Positions 9,184 to 18,099 of a DNA stretch of 64,000 nt are shown piece after piece. A program made the translations under genes and the position numbers. The stretch's first letter is position 1. Each line of letters starts with the position of its first letter. The stretch is from Blastopirellula marina DSM 3645 (lineage in GTDB: Bacteria; Planctomycetota; Planctomycetia; Pirellulales; Pirellulaceae), in contig NZ_CH672376.1 of NCBI RefSeq assembly GCF_000153105.1, positions 12,028-76,027 on the forward strand, in the 5' to 3' direction. The notes below the pieces were generated by a model. That model saw nothing but the letters and a program-made list of their open reading frames with translations, was not told the DNA's origin and searched no databases.

Positions 9184-9321
9184 AAGGCTGCACCCCAAAA
9201 GTCGACCTGATTTTCCTGCGCGAAAGCGCTGCAATGGGGCGATCGACATGGTAAAGTCGATCGCGGCTCTTGTTCTTCGACCAGAGTCGAAGTGGTCCTT
9301 CCCAGACGCAAAGGAAAGTCT

Positions 9322-10317
9322 GTGCAAGTCGCAGTATTTAGCACCAAGTCGTACGATCGTGATTTTTTGCTGCGCGCCTCGTCCGACACCGAGATCCGCT
9401 ACGACTTCTTTGAAGAACGACTGACCGCGCGTACGGTCGTCTTGGCCCGTGATTTTCCGGCGGTCTGCTGTTTTGTCAACGATGAACTGAACGCCGAGGT
9501 CATCGCGGCGATCGCCGCCAACGGAACGAAGATGATCGCGCTCCGCTGCGCCGGTTTCAACAACTGCGATCTGCCGGCGGCGGCGGCGCAGAAGGTGAAA
9601 GTCGCTCGCGTCCCGGCTTACTCGCCGTATGCGGTCGCCGAACATACCGTGGGGCTGATTCTGACGCTCAACCGTAAGTTTCACAAAGCCTACAATCGAG
9701 TGCGCGAAGGGAACTTCGCTTTGCACGGCATGCTCGGCTTCGACTTACATGGCCGCACGGTCGGCGTGATCGGAACCGGCAAGATTGGTCAGATCGCCGC
9801 GTCGATACTAAAGGGTTTCGGCTGCCGCATCCTGGCGTATGACGTGCAGCAAAATCCGGAGTGCGTCGCGAATGGTGTTGAATACGTCGAGCTGGATCAG
9901 ATCTTCGCCGAGAGCGACATCTTGACGCTGCATTGTCCGCTGCTGCCGGCGACCAAGCATCTGATCAACGCCCAAAGCATCGACAAGCTGAAGCCCGGCG
10001 TGATGCTGATCAACACGAGTCGCGGCGCCCTGGTCGACACCAAAGCGGCGATCGAAGGACTGAAGTCAGGACAGATCGGTTACTTCGGTCTCGACGTCTA
10101 CGAAGAAGAAGCCGAACTCTTCTTCGAGGATCGCTCAGAACTAGTGATCCAAGATGACGTCTTCTCGCGCCTGCTCACCTTTCCCAACGTCTTGATCACC
10201 GGGCACCAAGGGTTCTTTACCCGCAACGCGCTCGAAGCGATCAGCCAAGTGACGACCGACAACTTGCAACAATTCCTGCAAGGCGCGAAGCTGACGAATG
10301 AAGTGCACGCCGGCTAG
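9322..10317 (+). CDS. ldhA: D-lactate dehydrogenase-like 2-hydroxyacid dehydrogenase
   Basis: The 331-residue NAD-dependent D-2-hydroxyacid dehydrogenase closely fits the LdhA branch in length (E. coli 329) and order of motifs. Visible are [36 protein letters not shown], the nucleotide-binding loop [15 protein letters not shown], the catalytic Arg in [12 protein letters not shown], the Glu in [15 protein letters not shown] and the catalytic His in [14 protein letters not shown]. It would reduce pyruvate to D-lactate in the cytoplasm under fermentation. The frame begins at 9292, but the GTG at 9322, after AAGGAAAG, gives the family start ([12 protein letters not shown]). A different 2-oxoacid substrate cannot be excluded. 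Confidence 0.9.
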   Translation: MQVAVFSTKSYDRDFLLRASSDTEIRYDFFEERLTARTVVLARDFPAVCCFVNDELNAEVIAAIAANGTKMIALRCAGFNNCDLPAAAAQKVKVARVPAYSPYAVAEHTVGLILTLNRKFHKAYNRVREGNFALHGMLGFDLHGRTVGVIGTGKIGQIAASILKGFGCRILAYDVQQNPECVANGVEYVELDQIFAESDILTLHCPLLPATKHLINAQSIDKLKPGVMLINTSRGALVDTKAAIEGLKSGQIGYFGLDVYEEEAELFFEDRSELVIQDDVFSRLLTFPNVLITGHQGFFTRNALEAISQVTTDNLQQFLQGAKLTNEVHAG

Positions 10318-10334
10318 TTTAAAATGTCATTCCC

Positions 10335-10688
10335 ATGACGCAGCGCTCGATCATTCTTACGACAATCGTCGCCGTGCTAGTCCTGATAGCGACGGTCGAT
10401 CACTATCAATATGAGGCGCATGGCAAACGACGCTCGGCGATCGTCTCGGAGTTCGGCGGTCGCACAGGCTCATTAATGGGTTGGCCCTGGGGAAAAGAGG
10501 TCATGATCTCGCTCCCTCGTCCCTTGAGCAATGAGGAACTGCGTCGGCTCGCGATCCTCAATGCGGCGGGTCGCGACTACGTCTCGGTATGGTTTCAGTG
10601 CGAATTAAACGACGAGCAGCTGAAAGCGGTCAAGCAGGTTCTTTCGCGCTGCGGGGTCCATGCAAGCCCTCAAGAAGTCGACCGCTAA
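10335..10688 (+). CDS. Small single-pass membrane protein, unknown function
   Basis: The 117-residue product has one N-terminal membrane segment (IILTTIVAVLVLIATVDHYQ) and a short soluble domain ending in an ELNDEQLKAVKQVL helix. I recognise no family. It begins 17 bases after ldhA and may be co-transcribed with it. It converges on the DUF4190 gene with a 4-base gap. Confidence 0.6.
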   Translation: MTQRSIILTTIVAVLVLIATVDHYQYEAHGKRRSAIVSEFGGRTGSLMGWPWGKEVMISLPRPLSNEELRRLAILNAAGRDYVSVWFQCELNDEQLKAVKQVLSRCGVHASPQEVDR

Positions 10689-10692
10689 TCGC

Positions 10693-10980
10693 CTATCGCG
10701 CCGTCGCAGCTGCGAAGATGATCGCTCCGATCATCAAGCCATAGAGTACGACCGAAAACAAACCAAACAAAATCGCGATCACCGCGTGCACGCTGCCTTT
10801 GACTTCTGGCTGACGATTCCGTTTGACCAGCCCCATGATTCCCAAAATGATCGACGCGCAGCCAAACGGAAATCCAACCAAAGGAATTAGCGCCACGATC
10901 CCCAGATAATACCCGACCAGCGCCGGAACATTCTTGTAAGGAATAATGCCGCCGGTTGCATCGCCGCCTGGTGTGGCCAT
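10693..10980 (-). CDS. Small DUF4190-type membrane protein
   Basis: The 95-residue protein contains two hydrophobic segments separated by a basic turn: VGYYLGIVALIPLVGFPFGC, then GIMGLVKRNRQPEVKGSVHA, then VIAILFGLFSVVLYGLMIGA. This arrangement is typical of DUF4190. The role is unknown. The gene is monocistronic on the minus strand, upstream of nothing obvious; the 117 bases before the next minus-strand gene end contain no clear signal. Confidence 0.7.
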   Translation of the reverse strand: MATPGGDATGGIIPYKNVPALVGYYLGIVALIPLVGFPFGCASIILGIMGLVKRNRQPEVKGSVHAVIAILFGLFSVVLYGLMIGAIIFAAATAR

Positions 10981-11097
10981 GTTTTTTGGTCCTTGGGAAT
11001 ATGTAGAAGTCAGGCTTCACCAATGTACTGGGTGGCGAACAAGAAATCATGCCGTTCTTTTCAAGAACTTCAGAATTGGGGGGGAATCGCGTTTCCC

Positions 11098-12759
11098 CTA
11101 AAAGAAGCCGCCGCCTCCACCGCCTCGCTGTTGTCCGCCTTCTTCGCCTTCTTCTCCGCTGTCGAGCATCTCGACCGCGATCACTAGCGCATGTCGAACG
11201 CCGAGAGAATTGCGGATTGAGAGGATGGTCGCTTGTCCATCTTCTAACAGCAGTTGCGTATTGATAATCAGGGTAGTTATGGATGGGGGCGAGTCGTTGG
11301 CGTCGTCCTCCGCTTTGTCCTCCTTTGGATCGGCGACATCGGAACGTTCAAAGGCCAACTTCAACGACGCCCGATTGCCGAGCATCTCTGGCGAAACGGT
11401 CAGCATCGTGCCAACGTTTTGCAGGTTGTACTGATTCCTCTGCATCGCAGTCGCACGACCATCGGGACCGCGCTGCGGTATCATTTGCGAACCGGTGACG
11501 ACCGGTTGGCGGCGGCCTTGCTGCACTTTGGTTTCGTGTCCGGTGACGGTCGTCAGATCAAAGCTGTCGATCAATTCATACTGCTTTTTGTCTTCGAGCA
11601 TTTCCAGCATTTCGTCGGCCGACATCAATACCGACTTGGGAGCCGGCGCCGTTGGTTCTACTTCGAAGAGCGCAACGCGAACGCGTAACAAGCGGAGTTT
11701 GGCTGCTGGCGGAGCGAACATGGGATTGATTCTCATGGGATCGCCAAACGGGTTCGAGCCGCTTTGGACATTCGTGCCGGCAGGTTTTACAGATCGCGGC
11801 GGAAGGACCGATTCGACGTTCGCGTGGCCCGGTTTTTGTTGGGGCTTTGTTTCTTCCGTTTCGTTTTGCGGCTTCGGTATTGCAGGAGCGGAGACGGTTT
11901 CCGGCAACCTAGAAAAGTTTTGAAAAGGAGGAGCCGGGGTTCGCCATCCGGCGCCTGGATCCGGTGTGAATTCTTCTTGCGACCATTGCGGCGCGGGAAT
12001 CATCTTTTTCGGCGAAAAGAGCCCGAATGGATAAACCTGGGCGAAAAGCGCGCCTTTTCTCCACAAGCCGCGGCGAAACTCTTGACCATCAATTTCGACG
12101 ACTTCGCCGGTAACGACGTCGCGAAATTTAAAAACTGCGTCCATCCAAACTTGGTGCACATGGCGTGGAGGTTCGATCGATGGAAGCGTCGAATCCTCTG
12201 GAGTCTCCATGTAACCACGGCCTGACAACACGGGGTAAACAATGTCACAACCCGTCAGATTCAAGTTCTCGCACATCTCCTTCATCTGAACGTGCGTGTC
12301 GCGACCGTTGACATCCTTAAATCGGAACACGCGATCTTGCGCGAATTGTTCTTGGGCAGTCGTCTTCTCAGCATCCTTGTCTGGCTGCAGTTTTGGCGCA
12401 CCGATCTCATATTCATTCGCTTTCGCAAAATCGCCGAACTCGCTCAGTTGAATCATGACCATGTCGCCTTCGACATCTTCGACGTGGGCGACGCGATCTC
12501 CTTTCAACGGCTCCATGATCAGATCCGCGCGACGATTATCCTTCGGACGAGGAACAAAAAAATATCCCCACTGTTCGACCGTCTCTCGCATCTTCTGGCT
12601 GGTGATCGTCACTCGCTTCGCATTGACGTCCATAACGTCGATCGTGTGATCGGGATTGCTTAGCCACTGCGGGGTTTCGGCTTCACCGGCCGGCAGCGAA
12701 GTGATCATTGCTAGCGACAGATAGCAAGCGGCGCCAAGACAAAATCGCGCGTTCATCAT
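11098..12759 (-). CDS. Exported protein with secretin-like C-terminal region and Gly-rich tail
   Basis: The 553-residue product starts with a signal peptide (cleavage likely near residues 24-26, SLPAGEAE). A proline-rich linker at about 290-350 separates the N-terminal part from a C-terminal part. The latter shows strands ending in VGTMLTVSPEMLGNRASLKL and ITTLIINTQLLLEDGQATIL, a pattern that resembles the beta-rich region of GspD/PilQ-type secretins. It lacks the usual N-domain order, so a true secretin role is unproven. It ends in GQQRGGGGGGFF, a motif also found at the end of the Gly-rich runs of the two paralogues at 15.9-18.0 kb. Start: GGAGAAACA precedes two consecutive ATGs; the first (12757-12759) is used. 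Confidence 0.5.
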   Translation of the reverse strand: MMNARFCLGAACYLSLAMITSLPAGEAETPQWLSNPDHTIDVMDVNAKRVTITSQKMRETVEQWGYFFVPRPKDNRRADLIMEPLKGDRVAHVEDVEGDMVMIQLSEFGDFAKANEYEIGAPKLQPDKDAEKTTAQEQFAQDRVFRFKDVNGRDTHVQMKEMCENLNLTGCDIVYPVLSGRGYMETPEDSTLPSIEPPRHVHQVWMDAVFKFRDVVTGEVVEIDGQEFRRGLWRKGALFAQVYPFGLFSPKKMIPAPQWSQEEFTPDPGAGWRTPAPPFQNFSRLPETVSAPAIPKPQNETEETKPQQKPGHANVESVLPPRSVKPAGTNVQSGSNPFGDPMRINPMFAPPAAKLRLLRVRVALFEVEPTAPAPKSVLMSADEMLEMLEDKKQYELIDSFDLTTVTGHETKVQQGRRQPVVTGSQMIPQRGPDGRATAMQRNQYNLQNVGTMLTVSPEMLGNRASLKLAFERSDVADPKEDKAEDDANDSPPSITTLIINTQLLLEDGQATILSIRNSLGVRHALVIAVEMLDSGEEGEEGGQQRGGGGGGFF

Positions 12760-12959
12760 TGTTTCTCCAACGAAGCGAATAGATGGAAACAATTGCGCTA
12801 CGGCTTTTCGCGCCGCAGATCGAGCACCCAATCTTCGCGGTTGGGCGCCGTGTAGGTCAATGTCGAAGTATCCCCAGGCAAGTCAACCGGCGGACCAAAC
12901 CGGAGAGTTCGAGGATATTAAGCCAGCGAGCGATGATCGAGTTTTGCCCGCGAATTGCC

Positions 12960-15443
12960 CTAAAACACGCCCAGCGCCAACAAGCTATAGCGAACAACGA
13001 ACCCAGCTCCGACAACGCTGACCATGCTCATCAGCTTGATCAGAATGTTCAAACTGGGTCCGCTGGTATCTTTGAAGGGATCGCCGACCGTGTCGCCGAC
13101 CACCGCCGCTTTATGTGCGTCAGAACCTTTGCCGCCGTGGGCGCCGGCTTCGATATACTTCTTGGCGTTGTCCCACGCGCCGCCAGAGTTGGCCATAAAG
13201 ATCGCCAGGCAAAAACCAGTCGTTAACGTGCCGACCAACAAACCAAGCACGCCGCCGACTCCTAGCAAAAAGCCGATCACAATCGGCGTCGCCAGACCAA
13301 GCACCGACGGCAACACCATCTCCCACTGCGCGGCCTTGGTGCTGATCTCGACCGGCGATGCGTAGTCAGGCAATTCGCTGCCGTCCATGATGCCTGGCTT
13401 TTCGCGAAACTGGCGACGGACTTCTTCGACCATCCCTTTCGCCGCGCGGCCGACCGCTTTCATCGTCAGCGCACAAAAGACGAAGGTCGCCATCGCGCCG
13501 ACGAATAGCCCGCCCAGCACCTTGGGATTCATCAAGTTCGCTTCGTAATAGTTGGTGAAATCGATCAACGTCGCCGTGTGGATCGGCAACAGCTCGATAT
13601 CACGGCCAACCATGTTGAGATGGAGATGCCCGTCGGTGGTCTCTGCTTGGATCATGTCGACCGGAATCTTGACGGGGCCGCGCGAGAAGTCGAGTTTGTC
13701 CCAAGCTTCGACGACGCGTTTGTCGCGGCGATCGCCTGGCAACGACAAGAAGCCGTGGACATGCTCTTGTTCGTCTTCGACTGTTTTGTAGATGATGAAG
13801 CCGCTCGAGACGCGATAGGGCTGATCGCTGTCGATGACGTGAGCCAGGTTGTCGCCCCAGCGCTCAAATCCGATCCGCACTTCTTCAACATAGGCGGCCA
13901 ACAGCGCCAGCGCCGTTAATGCAGCCGAACCAATCGCGAAACCTTTGCCGGTCGCGGCGGTCGTGTTTCCTAGACTATCGAGCGCATCGGTCCGCTCGCG
14001 CACGATCGCTTCCAGGCCTGACATTTCGGCGTTGCCGCCGGCGTTGTCGGCGATCGGTCCATAGGCGTCGGTCGCCAGCGTTATGCCCAGCGTGCTGAGC
14101 ATGCCGACCGCGGCGATGCCCACGCCGTAGAGACCCAACGAAAAGTAATCAGGATCCGAAAATCGCCAGCCGTTCGCCGCGCCAAAAGCGACCAGCGTCG
14201 CGACGGCGATCACCAGCACCGGCGCCCAGACCGACATCATGCCGTCAGCGATTCCGCCGATAATGATCGTCGCCGGCCCGGTCAGCGCTTGATCGGCGAG
14301 TTTTTTGGTCGGTTCAAATTCGTCGCTGGTCGAGTACTCGGTCCATTTGCCGATCAGCCAACCGGCCGCCAGGCCGGTGAAGATGCTCAGCGCGACGCCG
14401 GGAACATACCAATAAACGGCGCCGTCGACTTTCGGCATTAGCCACATCGAAAGCAAGATCGCCGCCAACGCGACCATCCCGGTCGAGAAGTTGATTCCAC
14501 GTCCTAGCGCGGCCAGTAGATTTTTCTGCGTCGCTCCTTCTTCGGTCCGCACCATATAGACGCCGGCGATCGACAACACGATCCCCGCGGCGGCCAGCGC
14601 CAAAGGCAAAAACAACGCGTAAAACTGGGCCGTTGGAACATCCAAATGAGCGGCCGCGGCCAACGTGGGCGAACTGAACGCCGCGACGCCGAGTGCGGCG
14701 GTCGCCAACAGCGATCCGCAATACGACTCGTACAAGTCTGCGCCCATCCCGGCGACGTCGCCGACGTTATCCCCCACATTGTCCGCGATGGAAGCCGGGT
14801 TGCGGGGATCATCTTCGGGGATCCCTTGCTCGACTTTGCCAACCAGATCCGCGCCCACGTCCGCCGCTTTGGTAAAGATGCCGCCGCCGACGCGCGCAAA
14901 CAGCGCCTGGCAACTCGCGCCCATTCCAAAGCAAAGCATCGTGACCGTCACGTCGACCAGGTTGAGTTGAAACACCCAACGCAACACCGCAAACCAAATC
15001 GTAATATCCAGCAGCCCCAGGCCGACCACGGTCAGTCCCATCACCGCGCCGCTACGAAACGCGACCTGCAAACCTTGATTGAGCGAGATGCGTGCGCCGG
15101 CCGACGTTCGACTGCTGGCCGCCGTCGCGGTTTTCATCCCGATCCAACCGGCCAGACCGCTAAAGAAACCGCCGGTGACAAACGCAAACGGCACCCATAC
15201 GCTTTGCGCTTGAAAGACGTACGAGAGGAGCGAAAGCAATGCAAAGATAACGATAAAAAAATAGGCGACGATCCGATATTGCTGCGTCAGGTAAGCGTTG
15301 GCTCCTTCACGAACAAAGCCAGCGATCTCTTGCATTCGCTCGTTGCCGGGATCGGACCTGAGCATTTGCATGAAAAAGACGTAGGCCTGAGCCAACGCGG
15401 CGAGAGCCGCAAGCAAGACCAGAAACCAAATCAGAACCTGCAT
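12960..15443 (-). CDS. hppA: Membrane-bound ion-translocating pyrophosphatase (likely K+-dependent)
   Basis: HppA couples pyrophosphate hydrolysis to H+ or Na+ export across the cytoplasmic membrane. The 827-residue protein has about 16 hydrophobic segments. The catalytic loops are present: [39 protein letters not shown] and [20 protein letters not shown], and near the end [20 protein letters not shown]. In [18 protein letters not shown] an alanine takes the place of the lysine that marks K+-independent enzymes, so it should need K+; Na+ versus H+ specificity is not settled. An extra soluble segment of about 110 residues (13560-13885) lies between two membrane helices, making the protein longer than usual (680-800). 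The ATG at 15441-15443 gives the normal N-terminus; the frame to 15557 is extra. Confidence 0.95.
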   Translation of the reverse strand: MQVLIWFLVLLAALAALAQAYVFFMQMLRSDPGNERMQEIAGFVREGANAYLTQQYRIVAYFFIVIFALLSLLSYVFQAQSVWVPFAFVTGGFFSGLAGWIGMKTATAASSRTSAGARISLNQGLQVAFRSGAVMGLTVVGLGLLDITIWFAVLRWVFQLNLVDVTVTMLCFGMGASCQALFARVGGGIFTKAADVGADLVGKVEQGIPEDDPRNPASIADNVGDNVGDVAGMGADLYESYCGSLLATAALGVAAFSSPTLAAAAHLDVPTAQFYALFLPLALAAAGIVLSIAGVYMVRTEEGATQKNLLAALGRGINFSTGMVALAAILLSMWLMPKVDGAVYWYVPGVALSIFTGLAAGWLIGKWTEYSTSDEFEPTKKLADQALTGPATIIIGGIADGMMSVWAPVLVIAVATLVAFGAANGWRFSDPDYFSLGLYGVGIAAVGMLSTLGITLATDAYGPIADNAGGNAEMSGLEAIVRERTDALDSLGNTTAATGKGFAIGSAALTALALLAAYVEEVRIGFERWGDNLAHVIDSDQPYRVSSGFIIYKTVEDEQEHVHGFLSLPGDRRDKRVVEAWDKLDFSRGPVKIPVDMIQAETTDGHLHLNMVGRDIELLPIHTATLIDFTNYYEANLMNPKVLGGLFVGAMATFVFCALTMKAVGRAAKGMVEEVRRQFREKPGIMDGSELPDYASPVEISTKAAQWEMVLPSVLGLATPIVIGFLLGVGGVLGLLVGTLTTGFCLAIFMANSGGAWDNAKKYIEAGAHGGKGSDAHKAAVVGDTVGDPFKDTSGPSLNILIKLMSMVSVVGAGFVVRYSLLALGVF

Positions 15444-15557
15444 GGCGAAGCTACCTTCCTTGAAACTGCCTCGAATGGGGGCCAACTCCAGCCGTCGGTC
15501 GAGAAACAGCCCCTGGCGAAGCTTCGCCGGTGCGCAGAAAAAGCGGGCAAGTCTCAA

Positions 15558-15907
15558 GACGGATAATCACGCTGCACAGCCAACTTATAGGGGGTGATAG
15601 CAACCCGATTATCAGCTTTGTGGCGGAATCATAAAGGCTAAATTTCAAAAAAGCGGGTAAGTTCTTCCCTCGATTTTTTTTCGGTGAAGGAAAAAAGCAG
15701 ACGGTCAATCGTCACAATAGGCGATTCGAGCGATATTCCGTGGTTCGGTCGAGATTTGCGTGCAATTCATTAGGAGCTTCTCTACCGATCGACTAGTGTG
15801 AGGACTCACGGAAATTCCATAGCGACGCCGCAAGCGCTGCCAATTGGCCGTTCGTGCGCTGCCGCTCGTCTATTTTCTTACTCAAGACTCCGCTAAGGAA
15901 TTTCACC
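15558..15907. other. Divergent intergenic region between hppA and the first Gly-rich gene
   Basis: No gene is seen in these 350 bases. The region is T-rich around 15650-15700 and should hold the divergent promoters of hppA and of the Gly-rich gene. AAGGA just before 15908 is the only signal I can place with confidence (ribosome-binding site). Confidence 0.4.
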
Positions 15908-16777
15908 ATGAAGGTGCAGTTGGTCCAACGTTTGGCGATGACGCTCGCCCTCATCGCGTCCCTCACTTTTTCGGTTCGCGCGATTGCTGCGGACGACGCT
16001 ACCGGCCGTTTCGCCGATGCGGAAGAAGTGAACATGTTCCAAGGGATCAAAGATGGCGTCCTCGATGTAAAGTTCATTCCGATGAACGCGGAGAAGGGGA
16101 CCTTCATCATTACCAATAAAACAGCCAAGAAACTGAAGGTCGAAATGCCTTCGGCATTCGCCGGCGTTCCGTTGGCTCAGTTCGGCGGCGGTGGTGGTGG
16201 ATTTGGCGGCGGCCAAGGTGGCGGCGGCGGCGGCGGATTTGGCGGCGGCCAAGGAGGCGGCGGCGGTAACCAAGGCGCTGGCGGCGGCGGCGGTGGATTT
16301 GGCGGCGGCCAAGGCGGCGGTGGTGGTGGATTCGGCGGCGGCCAAGGCGGCGGCGGCGGCGGCGGGTTTTTCAACCTGATGCCCGAAAAGACCCAAAAAG
16401 TGAAGTACGAAGGGGTTTGTCTGGATCATGGTCTGGAAGATCCGAATCCGAAAATTCCGTACGAAGTCGTGCCGATCGAACAATACACCACCAAGCCGGG
16501 AGTCGGCACACTGCTGCATATGCTCGGCAGCGGTAAGATCGATCAACGCGTCGCTCAAGCGACCGCTTGGCATCTGAATAATGACATGAGTTGGGAAGAA
16601 CTGGCCGCCAAGTCGATCAAGCATCTCGACGGCCGAGTCGAACCTTACTTCTCACGCAAAGAGATCGTCACCGCGATGCAGGCGACGCAGTTTGTCGAGA
16701 AGTACGAAGCCGAGATGAAACAAAAAGCGAAAACGGCCCCATCGAGCGGCGAAAGCTTCTCGACCAGCGTTGAGTAG
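15908..16777 (+). CDS. Secreted Gly-rich protein, first of a tandem pair
   Basis: The 289-residue product has a signal peptide (about residues 1-27, ...VRAIAADD), a conserved N-terminal segment (GRFADAEEVNMFQGIKDG, IPMNAEKGTFIITNKTAKKL), a Gly/Phe/Gln-rich block of about 65 residues built of GGGFGGGQGGGG-like units, and a conserved C-terminal domain (VCLDHGLEDPNPKIPYEV, DQRVAQATAWHLNNDMSWEE). The Gly-rich block looks like a flexible insert dividing one folded domain. The next gene is a close paralogue. I do not recognise a named family; the QATAWHL pattern recalls exported surface proteins but this is only an impression. The ATG at 15908 follows AAGGA. Confidence 0.8.
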   Translation: MKVQLVQRLAMTLALIASLTFSVRAIAADDATGRFADAEEVNMFQGIKDGVLDVKFIPMNAEKGTFIITNKTAKKLKVEMPSAFAGVPLAQFGGGGGGFGGGQGGGGGGGFGGGQGGGGGNQGAGGGGGGFGGGQGGGGGGFGGGQGGGGGGGFFNLMPEKTQKVKYEGVCLDHGLEDPNPKIPYEVVPIEQYTTKPGVGTLLHMLGSGKIDQRVAQATAWHLNNDMSWEELAAKSIKHLDGRVEPYFSRKEIVTAMQATQFVEKYEAEMKQKAKTAPSSGESFSTSVE

Positions 16778-16810
16778 TTTCCCTTCTCTGGCGAATCCTA
16801 AACCGATTGC

Positions 16811-16845
16811 AAAAAGCCTGACCGTTACGGTCAGGCTTTTTTATT
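16811..16845 (+). terminator. Rho-independent terminator
   Basis: AAAAAGCCTGACCG (16811-16824) pairs with CGGTCAGGCTTTTTT across a short TTA loop, 35 bases after the first Gly-rich gene. The two tandem paralogues are thus separate transcription units. Confidence 0.92.
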
Positions 16846-17134
16846 TCTTGGCCGTCCCTCCGAGTTGGGGAGGGGCACCGGTTCCCCTTCTGTAAGTTCG
16901 CCTACGAAACATATGCCGCCTCTCGGGGGGTCGATGCGCGTTTCGCGCACTATTCGCCAGTTGAGGGAGATTTCTGCCGCAAATCGCTTGGACGGCGTTC
17001 ATTTCTCGATTAGTCTAAAAATTCATGAAGTCCCAGAGCGACCTCGTGCGTGCGAGCGCTCCATAGAGACAGTTCGAAAGCGAACTCGTCTTCATCTCTA
17101 ATCGATTAGGCGCCGCAGTCAGGAGCTCTCTCTT

Positions 17135-18010
17135 ATGAAGGTGCGATTGTTTCAACGATTGGCCGCTTCGCTGGCCCTCTTAGCCACCCTTGCTTTTTCT
17201 TTTCCTGCCGCGGCTGACGATAACGCGTCAGGACGTTTTGCAGACGCCGAAGAAGTGAACATGTTCAAAGCGATCGAAGATGGCGTAATCGACGTCAAAT
17301 TCATCCCGATGAACTCGGAAAAGGGAACCTTTATCATCACGAACAAGACGACCAAGAAGCTGCGGGTCGAAATGCCTGCCGCGTTTGCCGGGGTTCCGCT
17401 CGCGCAATTTGGCGGCGGTGGATTCGGTGGTAACGGCGGCGGCGGCGGCTTCGGCGGCAATCAAGGGGGCGGCGGCTTCGGCGGCGGTGGCGGCGGCGGT
17501 AACCAAGGCTTCGGCGGCGGCGGCGGCGGATTCGGCGGCAATCAAGGGGGCGGCGGCGGAGGCGGCTTTGGCGGCGGCAACAACGGCGGCGGCGGCGGTT
17601 TCTTCAACGTGATGCCCGAAAAGACCCAAAAAGTGAAAGTGGACGGCGTCTGCTTGGATCATGGACTGGAAGATCCTAATCCGAAAATTCCGTACGACGT
17701 CAAGCCGATTGATCAATACACGACCAAGCCCGGCGTCGCGACTCTGTTGCACATGCTCGGCAGCGGCAAGATCGATCAACGCGTTGCGCAGGCGACCGCT
17801 TGGCACCTGAACAACGATATGAGCTGGGAAGAGTTGGCCGGAAAAACGATCCATCATCTCGATGGCCGGTCCGAGTCTTACTTTTCGCGGAAAGAGATCA
17901 ATACCGCGATGCAGGCGTCCGCATTTGTCGTCAAATACGAAACGGAAATGAAACAGCAACCGGAGCCGAGCGATTCGCTCAGCAGCCGCGTTTCGACCGA
18001 CGCTCGCTAG
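17135..18010 (+). CDS. Secreted Gly-rich protein, second of a tandem pair
   Basis: The 291-residue product is a close paralogue of the gene at 15908. Long stretches are identical or nearly so outside the Gly-rich block: FADAEEVNMF, EKGTFIITNKT, LDHGLEDPNPKIPY, TTKPGVATLLHMLGSGKIDQ and RVAQATAWHLNNDMSWEEL. The signal peptide ends near FPAAADDN. The central Gly/Phe/Asn-rich block differs in repeat order and length from its neighbour, as expected for repeat slippage. It is preceded by a 285-base gap with no gene and a CAGGAG ribosome-binding site, and has its own terminator. Function unknown; likely extracytoplasmic. Confidence 0.8.
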   Translation: MKVRLFQRLAASLALLATLAFSFPAAADDNASGRFADAEEVNMFKAIEDGVIDVKFIPMNSEKGTFIITNKTTKKLRVEMPAAFAGVPLAQFGGGGFGGNGGGGGFGGNQGGGGFGGGGGGGNQGFGGGGGGFGGNQGGGGGGGFGGGNNGGGGGFFNVMPEKTQKVKVDGVCLDHGLEDPNPKIPYDVKPIDQYTTKPGVATLLHMLGSGKIDQRVAQATAWHLNNDMSWEELAGKTIHHLDGRSESYFSRKEINTAMQASAFVVKYETEMKQQPEPSDSLSSRVSTDAR

Positions 18011-18027
18011 TCAACAACGCAGCAAAG

Positions 18028-18063
18028 AGAGAGTCTGGCCCAAGATGGTCAGGCTCTCTTCGT
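18028..18063 (+). terminator. Probable Rho-independent terminator
   Basis: AGAGAGTCTG (18028-18037) pairs with CAGGCTCTCT (18050-18059) with one U-G wobble, followed by TCGTTTCTT. It lies 17 bases after the second Gly-rich gene. The T tract is imperfect. Confidence 0.65.
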
Positions 18064-18099
18064 TTCTTGGGCGCCTGGAACGCGCTCGGTGACAGACCT

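Noticed and set aside
16177..16374. Proline-rich and alanine-rich ORFs in the Gly-rich region, and a possible CRISPR-like repeat
   Set aside because: The repeats are codon-level Gly repeats within one protein with no uniform spacer; the other frames are shadows.
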